A stretch of 64,000 nucleotides of DNA. It comes from Pithys albifrons albifrons (lineage: Eukaryota; Chordata; Aves; Passeriformes; Thamnophilidae). The notes under the pieces are model-generated. The model did not search any database. It saw nothing but the letters and a program-made list of their open reading frames with translations, and was not told the DNA's origin. Positions 38,673 through 49,746 of this stretch are shown here, piece by piece (position 1 is the first letter of the stretch; every line of letters begins with the position of its first letter). A program made the translations under genes and the position numbers. The stretch spans positions 64,069,492-64,133,491 of the forward strand of contig NC_092497.1 of the NCBI RefSeq assembly GCF_047495875.1. The letters are read 5' to 3'.

Positions 38673-38754
38673 AAGCAGTCAAAAACTGGGAATCACCAGA
38701 TTTCACCAGCCGCCTGAGTGTGACAGACTTGTTCTGTTCTTGCTGGGACTCCAG
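38673..38754 (+). other. candidate exon 4 of 4 (82 nt)
   Basis: The sequence CATTCTTCTTAACAG precedes 82 nt that end at CTCCAG before GTGAGT, a near-consensus donor. Two frames are open. The frame entering with two bases gives 26 codons with KNWESPDFTSRLSVTDLF and leaves two bases. It can be joined in phase to the candidate at 33622. The donor is the best of the four. I recognise no protein family. A noncoding transcript exon or coincidence are alternatives. Confidence 0.28.
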
Positions 38755-39869
38755 GTGAGTTAGACCATGTGGCTGCTGCCAGCCAAATATACTTTTCTCC
38801 CTTCCAGTCTATCTTTCTAATCACAACGCTGATTTTATCAAATTTTATCAACTTTTTTTTATTATTAACGGTCTTGCTTGCTTAGTACCTGACAGAGGTA
38901 CTGTTGATTACATGACCCTTGATTCTTGAAAATATATGAGTTGGTGCACAGACCCTACCAATCAGAGGCACTGAGATCTAATGAAATTTATAGTTACATT
39001 AAAAAAGCTTGTACATCAATAACAAGAGACACATAACATCGTGATAAAAGACTTTTCCAATGCTTTTCAGGTGAAGAAAATAATTCATCCCTATTTCTGT
39101 AAATAATAATAATAATTTTAAAAATCAATAAATTTGACAAAGTTCCTTATTTTTAATCTTGTCTAGCCATAAAATTCATAATCAGCAAAAATCTATTGTA
39201 TCCCTTTTTAGAATTTTGCTGTGCTTCAGTTTCCTAAGGACATAAAAGGTCCTGTCCATGATGTCTGCCTGTGGAGAAGCAGCTACTGCTCTTTGTGAAG
39301 CTCTGTTATGCAAATACCTTCATATTAACCAAGTGCACTACATGCACTAGGACATTCTTTAATGAAGATTAGGGAAGCCAGAAATCTTGCTTAATGGAAG
39401 AGTAAATATTATTATTACCTTGTCTTGGATTCCACAATTGGGAAAATGCAAAACTGCCTTTAGACCCTTTATAGTTTCAGTCAATCAGTCCTCCCTGCTT
39501 CTAAACAGGCTATTTTCTAACTTCAACAAATTTGTTGTATGTGAGATCTCTGTTTCCGAAATCATTCCTGTTCAAGAAATATTCCTATTAAATAGTACTG
39601 CATTTCATGCTTTTACATTTACACTTCTGCATAAATTCAGTTCAAGACAAGGAGATTGGGGTACATACTCAAAGTTAAGGAGCCTTTTTGGAATTTTTTT
39701 TAAAACTGGTTCTGCAAAAGAAATCATGGAGTGGCAGTTTGTGAAGCAGTTAATGAGAAAGGACACAGAAGAGGCACCTCTCCATCCTATTGAAGGGTCA
39801 ACAAGCAGCTGCCTTTTTTTGGCACCACAAATTGTGTCTACTAGTTGGAATCACTGGGCTGAGGCTGAA
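38755..39869. other. unique DNA, nothing recognised
   Basis: AT-rich, with an ATA/ATAAT-rich patch at 39100-39130. An open frame starting at 39387 runs on into the neighbouring CR1. Its first half has no signature, and I treat the frame as accidental. Confidence 0.4.
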
Positions 39870-40755
39870 ACACAGAAAGAGAGGCCACAGCCTCACTGGG
39901 TAGATCTACATCCAAACAGACCTTGTGAAGCCCGAGAGAGCTACACAAGCCCTCAGCTGCAGGGTAGTCATGAACCTGGAAGTTCCTTGAGGCCTGAAAG
40001 CAGAAGTGAGTGCCATGGGTGCAAGTGTGCCCAGATACACAAATTTTTGAGAGGTTGCTGCATTGCATGAATACCTCCCCAGGTAATGTACCATCCAGGA
40101 ATCTGAGCAAGAGGTTGTAGATGAGATCCCCGGAGTAACTTTCCTTGACAAGGGGGTTGACCAGAGCTGGCAACTCTTTAAGGCAACTTCTCTTAGGACA
40201 CAAGAGTTCTCCATGCTGGTGTGTAGGAAATTGAACAAGATAGGCTGGAAACTGGCATGGCTGAGCAAGGATCTGCTCTTCAAACTGAGGAGTAAGAAAG
40301 AAATGCACAACCATTGAGAGCAGGGACAGGTGACCTGGGGTTATGGCTTGTATGTACAGGGAGGGGGATCAGGAAAGTCAAGGCAAAGCTGGAAGAAGGT
40401 TTGTCAAGGGATATGAAGAATAATAATAAGGGATTCTAAAAGTAAATAGGTCAGAAAAGAAAGGCCAAGGAAAGTGTTTCCATGTTGTAATTGAGAAGGA
40501 TGAACTGGCGGCAGCTGGAAGGCTGCCTCATGCTCAACAAGCTCTTTGCCTCTATCTTCTCTGGCAGTCAGACTTCCCACTTTCCTGAAGTTCCTGGTCC
40601 TCTGAGTGTGTGTGAAGTGAGTGAATAGTTCAGGATCACTTGGTGATGTTGAATAGCCAGAAGTCTATGGGATCTGATGAGATGCACTCCAGGGTCTTGG
40701 GGAACTGGCTGATGTTGTTGCCAAGCCACTCACCATCATATCTGAAAAGTCTTAG
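39870..40755 (+). mobile_element. CR1 LINE, left part (interrupted by LTR)
   Basis: This matches the linker between the endonuclease and reverse transcriptase of CR1 ORF2. Blocks in order are ACAAGAGTTCTCCATGCTG, CATGGCTGAGCAAGGATCTGC, AAGAAAGAAATGCACAA, GAGCAGGGACAGGTGACCTGGG, GGATCAGGAAAGTCAAGGC, a CTGCCTCATGCTCAACA block, TGGGATCTGATGAGATGCA and ACTGGCTGATGTTGTTGCCA. The reading frame is broken by stops and indels. The sequence stops in mid-motif at AAAAGTCTTAG, where the LTR begins, and resumes at 41350. The left boundary is approximate. Confidence 0.88.
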
Positions 40756-41349
40756 TGTGGTAGTTAGGCCTTAGTTTTGGTAGGCCTTAGTTTAGTAGGC
40801 CTTGGTAAATGCTATGTAGATTAGGAGGGACAAAGGATCAGCTGACTTAAGCAAACAAAGAGTTATTTCATATCACCTGAAGTCAAATCAAATACAAATG
40901 CAGTAGAGGAGGAGTTATCTGAATCTTTTGCTCATGGTCAAGGTAGTAAGTGGACCTGCTATGCTGTCCTACGAGGACCAGGCCTTACCGCCACTTACTG
41001 TTACTTCACAGCTGTTTTTATTTGGGAAAGTAAACATTTTTACTGTTAATCTCTTCTTTTTCCTTGCTGGGTGCTCCTTGGGAAGAGTCTTTCAGGGTGT
41101 TTTTGTGGATCTGGGTGGTGGAATCTGTATTATTAGGTGGGCAACTTGGTGTGGAGTTATTGTTTCTTCTTACCTTTGTATATATGTGTTATATTGCATT
41201 TGGCTTTTAATTTTCTTTCTTCTGTGTAAATATAAAAACCTTGCCATTTTAAGTTTTAGTTCTAGGATTTTTTCTCCCTTTCCCTTGGTGGAGAGGCTTC
41301 TCTGACTCTGTAGTTGGTGCTTGGTGTTTTGCCAGGTCAGCCTACTACA
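40756..41349 (+). mobile_element. solo LTR inserted within CR1
   Basis: A 594-bp element with ends TGTGGTAGTTAGGCC and GCCTACTACA, inverted repeats with one mismatch over 8 bp. It interrupts a CR1 whose two halves join smoothly around GAAAAGTCTTGGTGGTCAGG. The flanking 5-mers CTTAG and TATGG both fit derivation from an original CTTGG, as expected for a 5-bp target duplication. The left end holds three imperfect copies of TAGGCCTTAG. A TATAAAA word lies at 41231-41237. No retroviral genes remain. Orientation is inferred from the ends and is less certain. A 125-codon frame inside is not a gene. Confidence 0.82.
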
Positions 41350-42065
41350 TATGGTGGTCAGGTGAAATCTGTGGTGATCTTGAAGAAGAGAAACATCACC
41401 CCTATTTTCACAAAAAGGGAGAAAGAAAGAAAGATCCAGGGAGACTGGTGAGCCTCAACTCTGTACCTGGAAAGATCATGGAGTAGATCCTCCTCCTTGA
41501 TATGCTGAAGCACATAAAAGACAAGGAGGTGACATGAGGCAGTCAGAATGACTTTACTAAGGGTAAGTCATGCCTGACTAATTTGGTGGCCTTCTATGAT
41601 GGATTGATGGCAGTGGTCAACAAGGGAAGGTCAAGAGATGTCACCTATCTGGACTTCTGTAAGGTCTTGGATATGGTCCCAAATGACATCTCATACTCTA
41701 ACTGAAAAGACGTGGATTTGATGGATGCACGATTCAATTGATAAGGGCTTGGCTGCATGGACACAGCCAGAGAGTTGTGGTCAAAGGCTTTGTGTCCAGG
41801 TGGAAGCTGGTGACAAGTGGAGTCCCTCAGGGCTCTGCCTGGGGACCAGTGCTCTTCAACATCTTCATCAATGACATTGGCAGCAAGATTGAATGCACCC
41901 TCTGCAGGTTTGTAGATGACATGAAGCTGAGTGGTGCAATTGACCCAGCGAAAGGAACGAGTATCATACAGAGGGACCCGGACAAGCAGGAGTAGTAGAA
42001 CCTCAGGACTGAATGAGCCCAAGTACAAGGTGCCTCACCTGGGCTGAGACAATTCCAGACATGAG
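41350..42065 (+). mobile_element. CR1 LINE, right part (reverse transcriptase)
   Basis: Continuation of the CR1 broken at 40755. It runs through AACATCACCCCTATTTTCA, GATCATGGAGTAGATCCTCCT, CATGCCTGACTAATTTGGTGGCCTTCTA apart from length, and the core reverse transcriptase. It ends near CAAGTACAAGGTGCCTCACCTGGG, well before the CR1 3' end. Loss of the 3' end is unusual for a LINE, which is normally truncated at 5', so a later deletion or rearrangement removed it. Confidence 0.92.
41738..41995 (+). pseudogene. CR1 ORF2 reverse transcriptase remnant
   Basis: A still-open stretch of CR1 ORF2. It shows the reverse transcriptase motif B (SGVPQGSAWGPVLFNIFIND) and the catalytic-site motif FVDD at 41909-41920 (usually FADD in CR1), followed by the conserved K-L-SGAID segment. 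Upstream and downstream frames are closed by stops, so no enzyme is made. The normal role would be target-primed reverse transcription of CR1 RNA. Confidence 0.9.
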
Positions 42066-45000
42066 TACAGTCTGGAAGAAGAAGCCTGCTTGTTGCATAT
42101 ATTCCTTTTACAGAGCTTTGACTAACATTTAAAAATATATTAATTATGCTTCAGAAAGTGAACTCAGACTGCAAAATGACAACTAGTTATCTAAGTCACT
42201 CTTGCAGCAGGCACTATTTATTAAGATTTGTGAACAGATTTAGATATTTATGGATGTAGGCAGACAAAGCCTGGATATTGCTTTTCTTTTAATACTAGAG
42301 GTATTAAAAAGCTCCTTTTGAACACAACTCTGCCAGTGCCATTGCAATGTAGACTAATGTGAAAGTCAATATGCAGTCAGTGGTAAGAATTTCATTTCTT
42401 AGTGCTTCTAAAGACACATCATGGCATCAAACTATTAGCAAGTTGTCCCCACAGTGGCTGAGCCTAAATTCGTGTGCCTACTGGGTTTATATAATGCAAC
42501 AGAACAGCTACTACTAAAAAACCTGTTGACTACACCTACTGCAAATAACTCCTTGTGTGGAGAGTAAGATACAAAATAGAGAAATTTTTCTGTTTGAACT
42601 TATATGGCCCAGCAGACTGGTGTAGATAAGGCATGCCAGTTTCTGAAGGTAAGATCACACAGGAGAGTGATGTGGCCACATTCAAATCTTTGATTTTTTT
42701 TGACAAATAACCCATCAGTGCTTCACAGATGAGTCAGCTGGCATCAGCCTTTGACACAGGACAAGAGCAAGGCTCAGCAACTTGCTTCTTCACCTGTTGT
42801 TAGGAGTTCGCCCACTCTATCATTCTGCCCTCCCTGTCTTCTCCAGAGTGAGTTAATTTCATAATAGTTACTCTGCTCAGAAAGAGGGGTCATTATTTCA
42901 GAATAACAGACAAGGTATCCACACTGGGGACATATTCCAGAAGAACTCAATTAGAGTGGGCTCTGTTACAGTGCAATAAATACTCTACTGTAGGCTTAGT
43001 TGGATTCTTTCACAGGCAAGGCTAAAGAAACGTGTTTCTCACTCAAAAGAACTTTCCCAACATAATATTTAATGATTATGTGCTTTTACATGCAAGTATA
43101 GTCCTGTTACTAAATAGCTGAATGTTATTGGTGGATGCATAAAAGAAATAAATCTGTATTCTCTGTTCTCATACCTAAATTCCATTTCTGCCCCAATATA
43201 TACTATAGTCTTAAAAATTCTGGATTAAGCTTTCACCAGGCATTGCCAATGATTTGAACCATGAAAAGCCATAGATTATGGTTTCAAAAAACAGCATATA
43301 GTAAACACATTCTGGGGCCTCCTGTCACTCCTAACTAGGCTATTCTTTATCCTGCTGCATTGATAAGTACTAAATAAATAAACCCCCCTCCCTCGTACAG
43401 CAATAATAATGGAATAATTTATAATAGCCTTATATCTTAACAATAGACAGGAACAAGGAAGATGGTTGTCTGCAGAACATGACCTGGAATCATTATCCTT
43501 CAAACAGGTTAACCAGAAAATACCAAGAATTTACTTAAGCTGGCAGAGAAAAAGTTATGTTTAACCTGTGTTGCACTTTTTACATTGATTCAACTGACTG
43601 GACATGCCTTCTAAATGCTCTCTAGCACTGTAGCCCATGACATACCACACTTAACAAGGTTCTAACAGCATTTCCACTGTAACAGAACTAAAACACATGG
43701 CTTGTAACATAACTTTGACACTTCCAGCACTCAAGAGCTTGGACATGGTGTAATGGGTAAGCAACATGTGGTAACCACTCATCATGACCAAATGAGCAGA
43801 AAAGCCCCGTCTTGACATGGCTTGTTATGTCTTGAAGCTGTAAATGTAATTATTGGGCAAAAATCAAATCATTATAATTATGTATATTTTTTAGCATAAG
43901 TTTAAACTCTGGACTTCTGTCAGCTTTTTCTCAGAGTTACTCGAATAAGGTCAGATAATCTCGCAATGTATTAGCATCCAACAATAGTTCTATAGATGTT
44001 AGTAGAGTAACAAAGGGTGGGATCAAAAGTGCCTAACTAGTGCATCAGGTATTCAAGTGGATGTAGGATTGTAACCATGTTACAAACCAACTTGGTTAGT
44101 GTGAAATGTAGCACACTTTTTGGCTGGATTATTGATTTAGAAATCAGTTATCATAATTTTAGTTATTTCTCCCCGACAGTTTCGTCTATTTTATAATACT
44201 CTTATTGCTGTAGTGTCCATGATGTTTTACTTACAGAAGGGTGAACTGAGCTAGGACCTGATCCTTCTCCAGCTAACTTACTGGGAAGAAGTAAACCCCA
44301 AAACCTGTCCTAACCTAGCAATACCATGAGTCTGAGAGTCCATGTAACTCCTTCCCACTGCGTTTAAAAATTCCATGGTGGGAATTAAAAGTCCTGTCTG
44401 AAAGGATAACATCTAGAGGTATTTAGCACTCATAAAATCACCCACTTTCATATCACTTTAATAAGTGGTTATGATTTACATATGAAATATATCTGTAATA
44501 AATTTGTAGGGTTTTTTTTCCTTTTTTCCAGCAGCATGCAAAACTTTTTAGTTCCACACTGTGTGCTCCTATTCTGATCCTCCACCTGGCTATGGTCCTT
44601 TTTATGTGGGAACACTAAACTAATTTTACTTGGAATGTACGATGGCTTCTCAAGATGATGCACCTGATACTAAAAAGCACTTCACAAGACTTCTTAGGAA
44701 CACAGATTGTTCCCCAGAGACTCCTTCTGCTTTGTATTACAGCTTATAGTCTTGCTTTTAGCCCAAGCTCATCTTTGACAGCCTTCTGCTTCACATTTGG
44801 CATCCTTGTGACATCTACAAAATGACTGGGGGTCAAAAAGTCAACTGGCTTCCTCATATGCTTCTGCCATTACGAGTGGTTGTGTTCAGACAATAAGGGA
44901 GGGGAGCTGAGGAGTGTGGGTCTGTATGTGTGCATGAGAGAGGAAGAAGGCAAGTGAGTGAGAGAGAGGGAGATGGGATGATGACAGAGGGAAATATTGG

Positions 45001-46356
45001 TTTAAAATTTTCTTTCTACCAGGTTTGTGATGATTTCCACCCAGCCATAACCCTCCTTTGTCTGAGAACAGTGTAGCATTACTGTAGGTTTCTTGTTAGA
45101 CGTTACAATCCTTGTAACTTGATGATGCACACCACTCTGGAAACATTTGTTTCTTGGCACCAGTAGATTGAAAACTCATACATATTATTGTGCAGCAGTA
45201 CAAGGCCAGTTCCTGGGGTGCAGCTACAGAAGAAGTGCATTAAGGTATTTAGTTTGCTAACCACTGAGAGCTTTTCTGTACAGAAGCTGGAAATGTGATG
45301 TCTGAAACATGAGCCTGGAGAAAGTTTGGCAGGAAACATTTTACTTAATAAACAGGATTTAAAGAAATATGAAGGTATTATGTTTGCTATTAAAATATAG
45401 GTAAAATATTGCTTTGCAGTGTCCTGCTTGTAAGCCATAACTCCAACTGGATCCCAAATGTTTAGGAACCAAACTGAATCTAAATCTCTAGCTTATGCTG
45501 TGCTGAGTATCTCAGATTAAAGTAAATCCACATTATCCTGCTTGTTGTAGCTGGGATGTTTTGGGTTATGAATGCAGCCATACAAACAAGGGTCTGAAAG
45601 GGATTTAAAATAAGTTGATGAATAGAACACTCAGAAAGTCATGTTATTAGATACAATCTGATTAGAAATTTATACACTAAAATGACATAGAGAAAACAGC
45701 ATGCACTCTCTGGCAGTTTTTTTCAGATACAGCAAATCAAATATCATGTAAATTTAAAAGTCATACAAATGTGGACTTCTGACAAATTCACAGCACAAAT
45801 GTATGCTTTAACGTGTCAAATTATTTTTTCCTCCGTTTATAGAAGTGCTGCTGCTTAGCCTCTGCCCTCAAAGGGTGACTGCTAAACACAGGCACTCTAC
45901 CATAATTTAGTATGAATTAATGTTCTGTTGCAGAACATGAAATTAAAGCAAAGTGTTTTCTTATCTCATGTGACAGAAATAAATGTTGTGAGCAAATGTG
46001 TTTATTAAGCTATTTATTTGGGGTATTTCTTTGTTTTTTCTTTCCTTCAGGCAGGCTTGACTTAAATCTTTAGCACAACTGGAAACAATAAAACTTCTAT
46101 TACCCTTCAGTGTCTCTACTACATCAGTATCAGATCTTTAATCAAAACACTTTAAATTGTACAGCATGTAGTAAAGATCGGTATGGAGAGATGGTTTCTG
46201 CACCCAAGAACTTTTAAACTTATGCAGGCTCTATAATTGAGTGGCTGGGAGGTTTTTCCATGGCTTTGAAAGTTTGCAAATTGTTTGCCTAAGCTCTGCC
46301 TTTCCTGTATCATACTCATATTCAAAACAGGCAAGCAAATAAAAAAGATGGCAATC
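42066..46356. other. unique DNA, nothing recognised
   Basis: About 4.3 kb, AT-rich. A GA-rich patch at 44933-44992 is the only simple-sequence feature. No gene or repeat family recognised. Confidence 0.4.
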
Positions 46357-47330
46357 ATCTAAAGAATGAGGTGGTGATTGGGAAGTCAGCACAGATTTAC
46401 CAAGGGGAGAATCATACATAATTAACCGGGTTCCCTTCTAGGATAAAATGGCTGGATTTGTGGCTGAAAAAGAGCAATGGATGTCATTTACCTCACTCAC
46501 TTTAAGAAAGCTTACAATTACGTTCTTTTGTCCAAACTGGGGCATTACATCCTGAATGGGAGGACACCTAGATGTGTGAGAACTGGTTGGATACTTGGGC
46601 TCTGAGGTTTGTGCTCAAGGGGTTGTGGTCCATCTGCAGGTGGGTAATAAATGACAAGGTCTCTCCTGGGATGAGTCATTGCTCTTCAACATTGCTACCA
46701 GTGATGTTGCTAAGGAGAGGATGTAATGTCATGCATGCATGTCAAGTTTGCAGTGGATGGCATACTCCGGGTGTTTGTGTGAAGACAGTTGGGTGGAATC
46801 CCATGAAATACATCATGGGCAGAGGTTAAGCTGTGCTCTTGGAAGACAGAGTTGCAGAAATGCAGGCTGGGATGGTGGGACCAGGGAGCACTGCTGGGAG
46901 ATGGTCTTGGGTTCTGACAGGCAGTGAGCTGAGCTGGGTCAGTCACAGCCCTGAGCAACAATGAGACCGGCAGCACTCACCACTGTAGTGAGCAGGACAT
47001 GGGCCCAAGAGACAGGGAAGAGCAGGGAATGTCTGTTCTGCTTAGCACTTGTCTGGGCACTGCATGTCATTTTGGGCCTCCCTCAGAGGGAGGATACCTT
47101 CCCCCTGGGAAGAGGGATGGTTTCAGTGGTACCCAAGAGCATACCCAGACTGACAGAAGGGAATAAAGAAGACACGGTTGGGCTCTTCACAGTCATGTGC
47201 AGTGGGAGGGTGAGAGGTAGCAACCTCAGTCTCAGACTGGAGGTAGGAAGAAGCCTTTTCCCTACAAGGACAGACCAGCAGTGGAGTTGAAGTTCAGGGA
47301 GTTTGAGCTGTCTCCAGTCTTGGAGGTTTC
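46357..47330 (+). mobile_element. old CR1 LINE fragment
   Basis: A highly diverged CR1 covering reverse transcriptase to near the 3' end. Recognisable landmarks are GGTGATTGGGAAGTCAGCA, TTAAGAAAGCTTACAAT, CTCTTCAACATTGCTACCAGTGATG, CAAGTTTGCAGTGGATGGCA, GTCATTTTGGGCCTCCCTCAGA, GGCTCTTCACAGTCATG, AGGTAGGAAGAAGCCTTTTCC and TCTTGGAGGTTTCAAGCC. All frames are broken. Similarity ends abruptly at about 47330 where LTR-like sequence starts, and no CR1 tail repeat follows. Confidence 0.8.
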
Positions 47331-47339
47331 AAGCCCTAA

Positions 47340-47567
47340 TTTGTGAAGCTCTTGAGTTAAGAAATAGTCAAGTCCAAAAGAAGAGAACAAAATTCTTCCT
47401 TTTATTCAGCACTGGGAACATGGGGGATAATTCCACCAAAGACATGTTCAACAAGACTTCTGTGTTTCCAGGTTTATATACTTAGTTACCCTGATAACCC
47501 CTCCCCAAAGTTAAGCAATATATTTTGGGTGACTTTTAACAGCTCTGATGGCTGCTCTTACCTCTGC
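47340..47567 (-). mobile_element. LTR-like sequence, minus orientation
   Basis: On the minus strand, TATATAAACC (around 47473) is followed about 80 bases later by AATAAAAGG (around 47400). This TATA and poly(A) arrangement is that of a retroviral LTR. The sequence sits directly after a truncated CR1, as an insertion would. Termini are not clear, no target duplication is found, and the right boundary is a guess. It could be part of a longer decayed element reaching 48160. Confidence 0.35.
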
Positions 47568-48179
47568 AGCCCTACATTTCCTTTAAACTAAGAAATGTTA
47601 CAGCTTCAAGCCTCAGCCTAGACAGGTTTTCTGATTTATTTCTTAAAGCTTAGCCTCTAATTTAAACAAGATTTTGGTTTATTTCTTAAAGTTTTTACAG
47701 CTACAGGGTTAATTTCCTCTTTGTCTAAAGCTATGCATGGTTACGATAACGGACAAACTAAGCCACAAACTAAAATCAAAATTAATATAAAATACAAAGT
47801 TAGTAGAGGTCTCATTAAAAATTTGTAAAGACCATTATGATTTTATGGAGAAGGGATAAAATCCATTTCCTTCAGGGGTTCCTGTATGACTCTGAAGCAA
47901 CCCAGTCTAAGTCAAGAAATGACTCTCTTCTGGATGGCTATTAGACCTAACAGCATGTTCAAAGGCATTGCCTTGAAAAGTTGCCTTCCCCCTAAGTCCA
48001 ATAGGTCATCCTTAAAGAAGAGGAGGAGTAGGAGTAGTCAGCCTCCCTGGAACAAGGAGTGGTTGCTTACTGTTTTGTTGTGGAAATTGGAATATCGAAG
48101 CCCTTATGATTTCTTAAATTTAATATTTCTGGATTATGACCAATAGTTCAAACTGAGGGATATTGCCAGCAGGCATTCG
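47568..48179. other. unassigned sequence between two LTR-like pieces
   Basis: AT-rich, with a diverged local duplication of a TTTATTTCTTAAAG block at about 47635 and 47680. It might be internal retroviral sequence, but no gag, pol or primer-binding motif is seen. Confidence 0.3.
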
Positions 48180-48470
48180 AGCTTTTATAGCCCAATGTTT
48201 CCTCCCAGGAAATGACCTGTGCAGGTAGGGGGAAACCCCTTCTCTTGCAAAATGGACACTATGGGGCTTGCTGGGAGTTGTAGTTTATGCAAAAGCTCGG
48301 GAAGAGGATACCCAACTGTGCATACCAGGAGAAAGTTTAAACCTATTGGCTACAATACCACATGACCACCCCTTCTGTAGGGTTTATAACTGTGAGTTTG
48401 ACCATTAATAAAAGTATTCACTTATACGTCTCCTATGGAGCTGGGTCTGTGTGTCTCAACTGTCACAATC
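48180..48470 (+). mobile_element. LTR-like sequence, plus orientation
   Basis: Ends in a compact promoter and poly(A) arrangement: GGTTTATAACTG at about 48381 and AATAAAAG at about 48408, then 60 bases to CAACTGTCACA at about 48467. Upstream lies a GGGAGTTGTAGTTTATGCAAAA block. The spacing resembles short LTRs of the class II (ALV-like) type such as the one at 58503. The left end and target duplication could not be fixed, so this is tentative. Confidence 0.45.
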
Positions 48471-49073
48471 TGTCATCAAGAGAAAATTAAAGACCTGGTG
48501 AGATATTTTTCCCATCATACAGACTTGAGCTACTGCTCTTCATGAAGCCAACAGAGGCCCAAGAATTGAAGAACAAGGGAGCAGGCATAGAGATCTGGTA
48601 CCTTCCTCTGCCTACCACAACAATGCTGAACTGTGGATCCAGATTTTCGATGCTATCAAGGAAAAATAGTCTTCAGTGTTGCTTTAAGAGTGTTTTTCAC
48701 TGGACAACAGGAAGACCATGAATGGCCTGAGTTGTGAATTATCCTTTTTAGTAGAGTAATAATCTGTACATTAATGTTTATACCACAACAGTATAGATTG
48801 TCTTGTTAGCTCACTTAATGAGTCTGCATTTTGTTCAAAATTAGTTCAAAGCTGGTAGAGCAATGTTTTACTACTTTACAGTGTTAAAATATAGTAAAAA
48901 TACTATGATAGAACATAAAGCAAATAAAATATAAAAAAATAAAAATATATGAAAATTATTGCGAAGTGAACAAATTATAACTGCATATTTCACAGAAAAA
49001 ATGCAAGGAAAGGTCTCATTTGGGATCTGACTTTGCGGTTTCCAGGCCCTTTTTTTTTTTTAATGTAAGGCAG
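48471..49073. other. unique AT-rich DNA
   Basis: Very AT-rich at 48880-48980. No gene or repeat recognised. Confidence 0.4.
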
Positions 49074-49178
49074 TAGGTTTTTGGGTTTGTTTTATTATAT
49101 GTGTTTTCTTTGTTTTGTTTTAGGGATACTGTTTGTTTGGTTGGTTTTTTTTTTGGTTTGGTTTGGGTTTTGGTCCCC
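49074..49178 (+). repeat. T/G-rich low-complexity tract
   Basis: About 100 bp almost lacking A and C, made of TTTG and GGTTT words with a T-run. The strand asymmetry is striking, but it is ordinary low-complexity DNA rather than a telomeric repeat. Confidence 0.75.
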
Positions 49179-49221
49179 TAGTAAGTAAGGAGACCCAGGC
49201 TTTAATTAGAAGAGATGTTCT

Positions 49222-49746
49222 TTAAAGTGGAGGGCAGCTCTCTGTAATAAGAAGGAATCTACTATGATAGGCCAGATTAAGGCAGGGCAAGAAAGCCACT
49301 CCATTCGTACATAACAGAGCTCTCTTGATCCTCAGAAAAATTAAGGTTTCTTTTTTCTTTTTTTTTCTGACAATATGATGGCATTTGTAGAAATTTGACT
49401 GAACAATAGTGACAACTGTTCTAAGGCATTGGGTCTGTTCCTTTATTAGGGAGAAAGATTTACTGATTTTTGGATTAAACTCGTAATTAGAAGTTAAATA
49501 GTCTAAGACAGACTTCAGAAAGAAATTGTACATTCTTAGTGAGTAACTTGCACAACTGGCAGGAATTCTCTTTCTCTTAATGAATTTGTTCTTTGCCACC
49601 TGCTGACAGATCTGACCACCGTGTATAGACAAGTTCAGAAGGAAAGCAGTAAGCCACAACACTTCTGTAGTGTCACAACCTGTGTGTGAATCAGGGAGAG
49701 AAAATAAAAGAGTAACTGAATGTTGGAGCTCAGTGTGAACATCCAA
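49222..49746 (-). other. 174-codon open frame, unrecognised
   Basis: The longest open frame outside recognised repeats. Its translation is basic and includes a lysine run (encoded by a T-rich stretch at about 49347-49368) plus scattered hydrophobic and cysteine residues. There is no signal peptide, domain or retroelement motif I can identify. In 64 kb of AT-rich DNA a frame this long is uncommon but not extraordinary. I list it as a check item, not as a gene. Confidence 0.12.

Noticed and set aside
39387..40070. 227-codon open frame, the longest in the window
   Set aside because: Its second half lies in CR1 and does not read as CR1 ORF2 protein in this frame. The first half has no signature. 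Antisense frames overlap it equally well, so it is accidental.
39841..40314. 157-codon minus-strand frame
   Set aside because: It is antisense to the CR1 ORF2 fragment and overlaps another minus frame. No protein signature.
40928..41305. 125-codon frame rich in Phe and Leu
   Set aside because: It lies wholly within the 594-bp solo LTR, and its hydrophobic composition comes from the T-rich R/U5-like region.
49074..49178. Interstitial telomere repeat
   Set aside because: The tract has TTTG and GGTTT words but no TTAGGG array.
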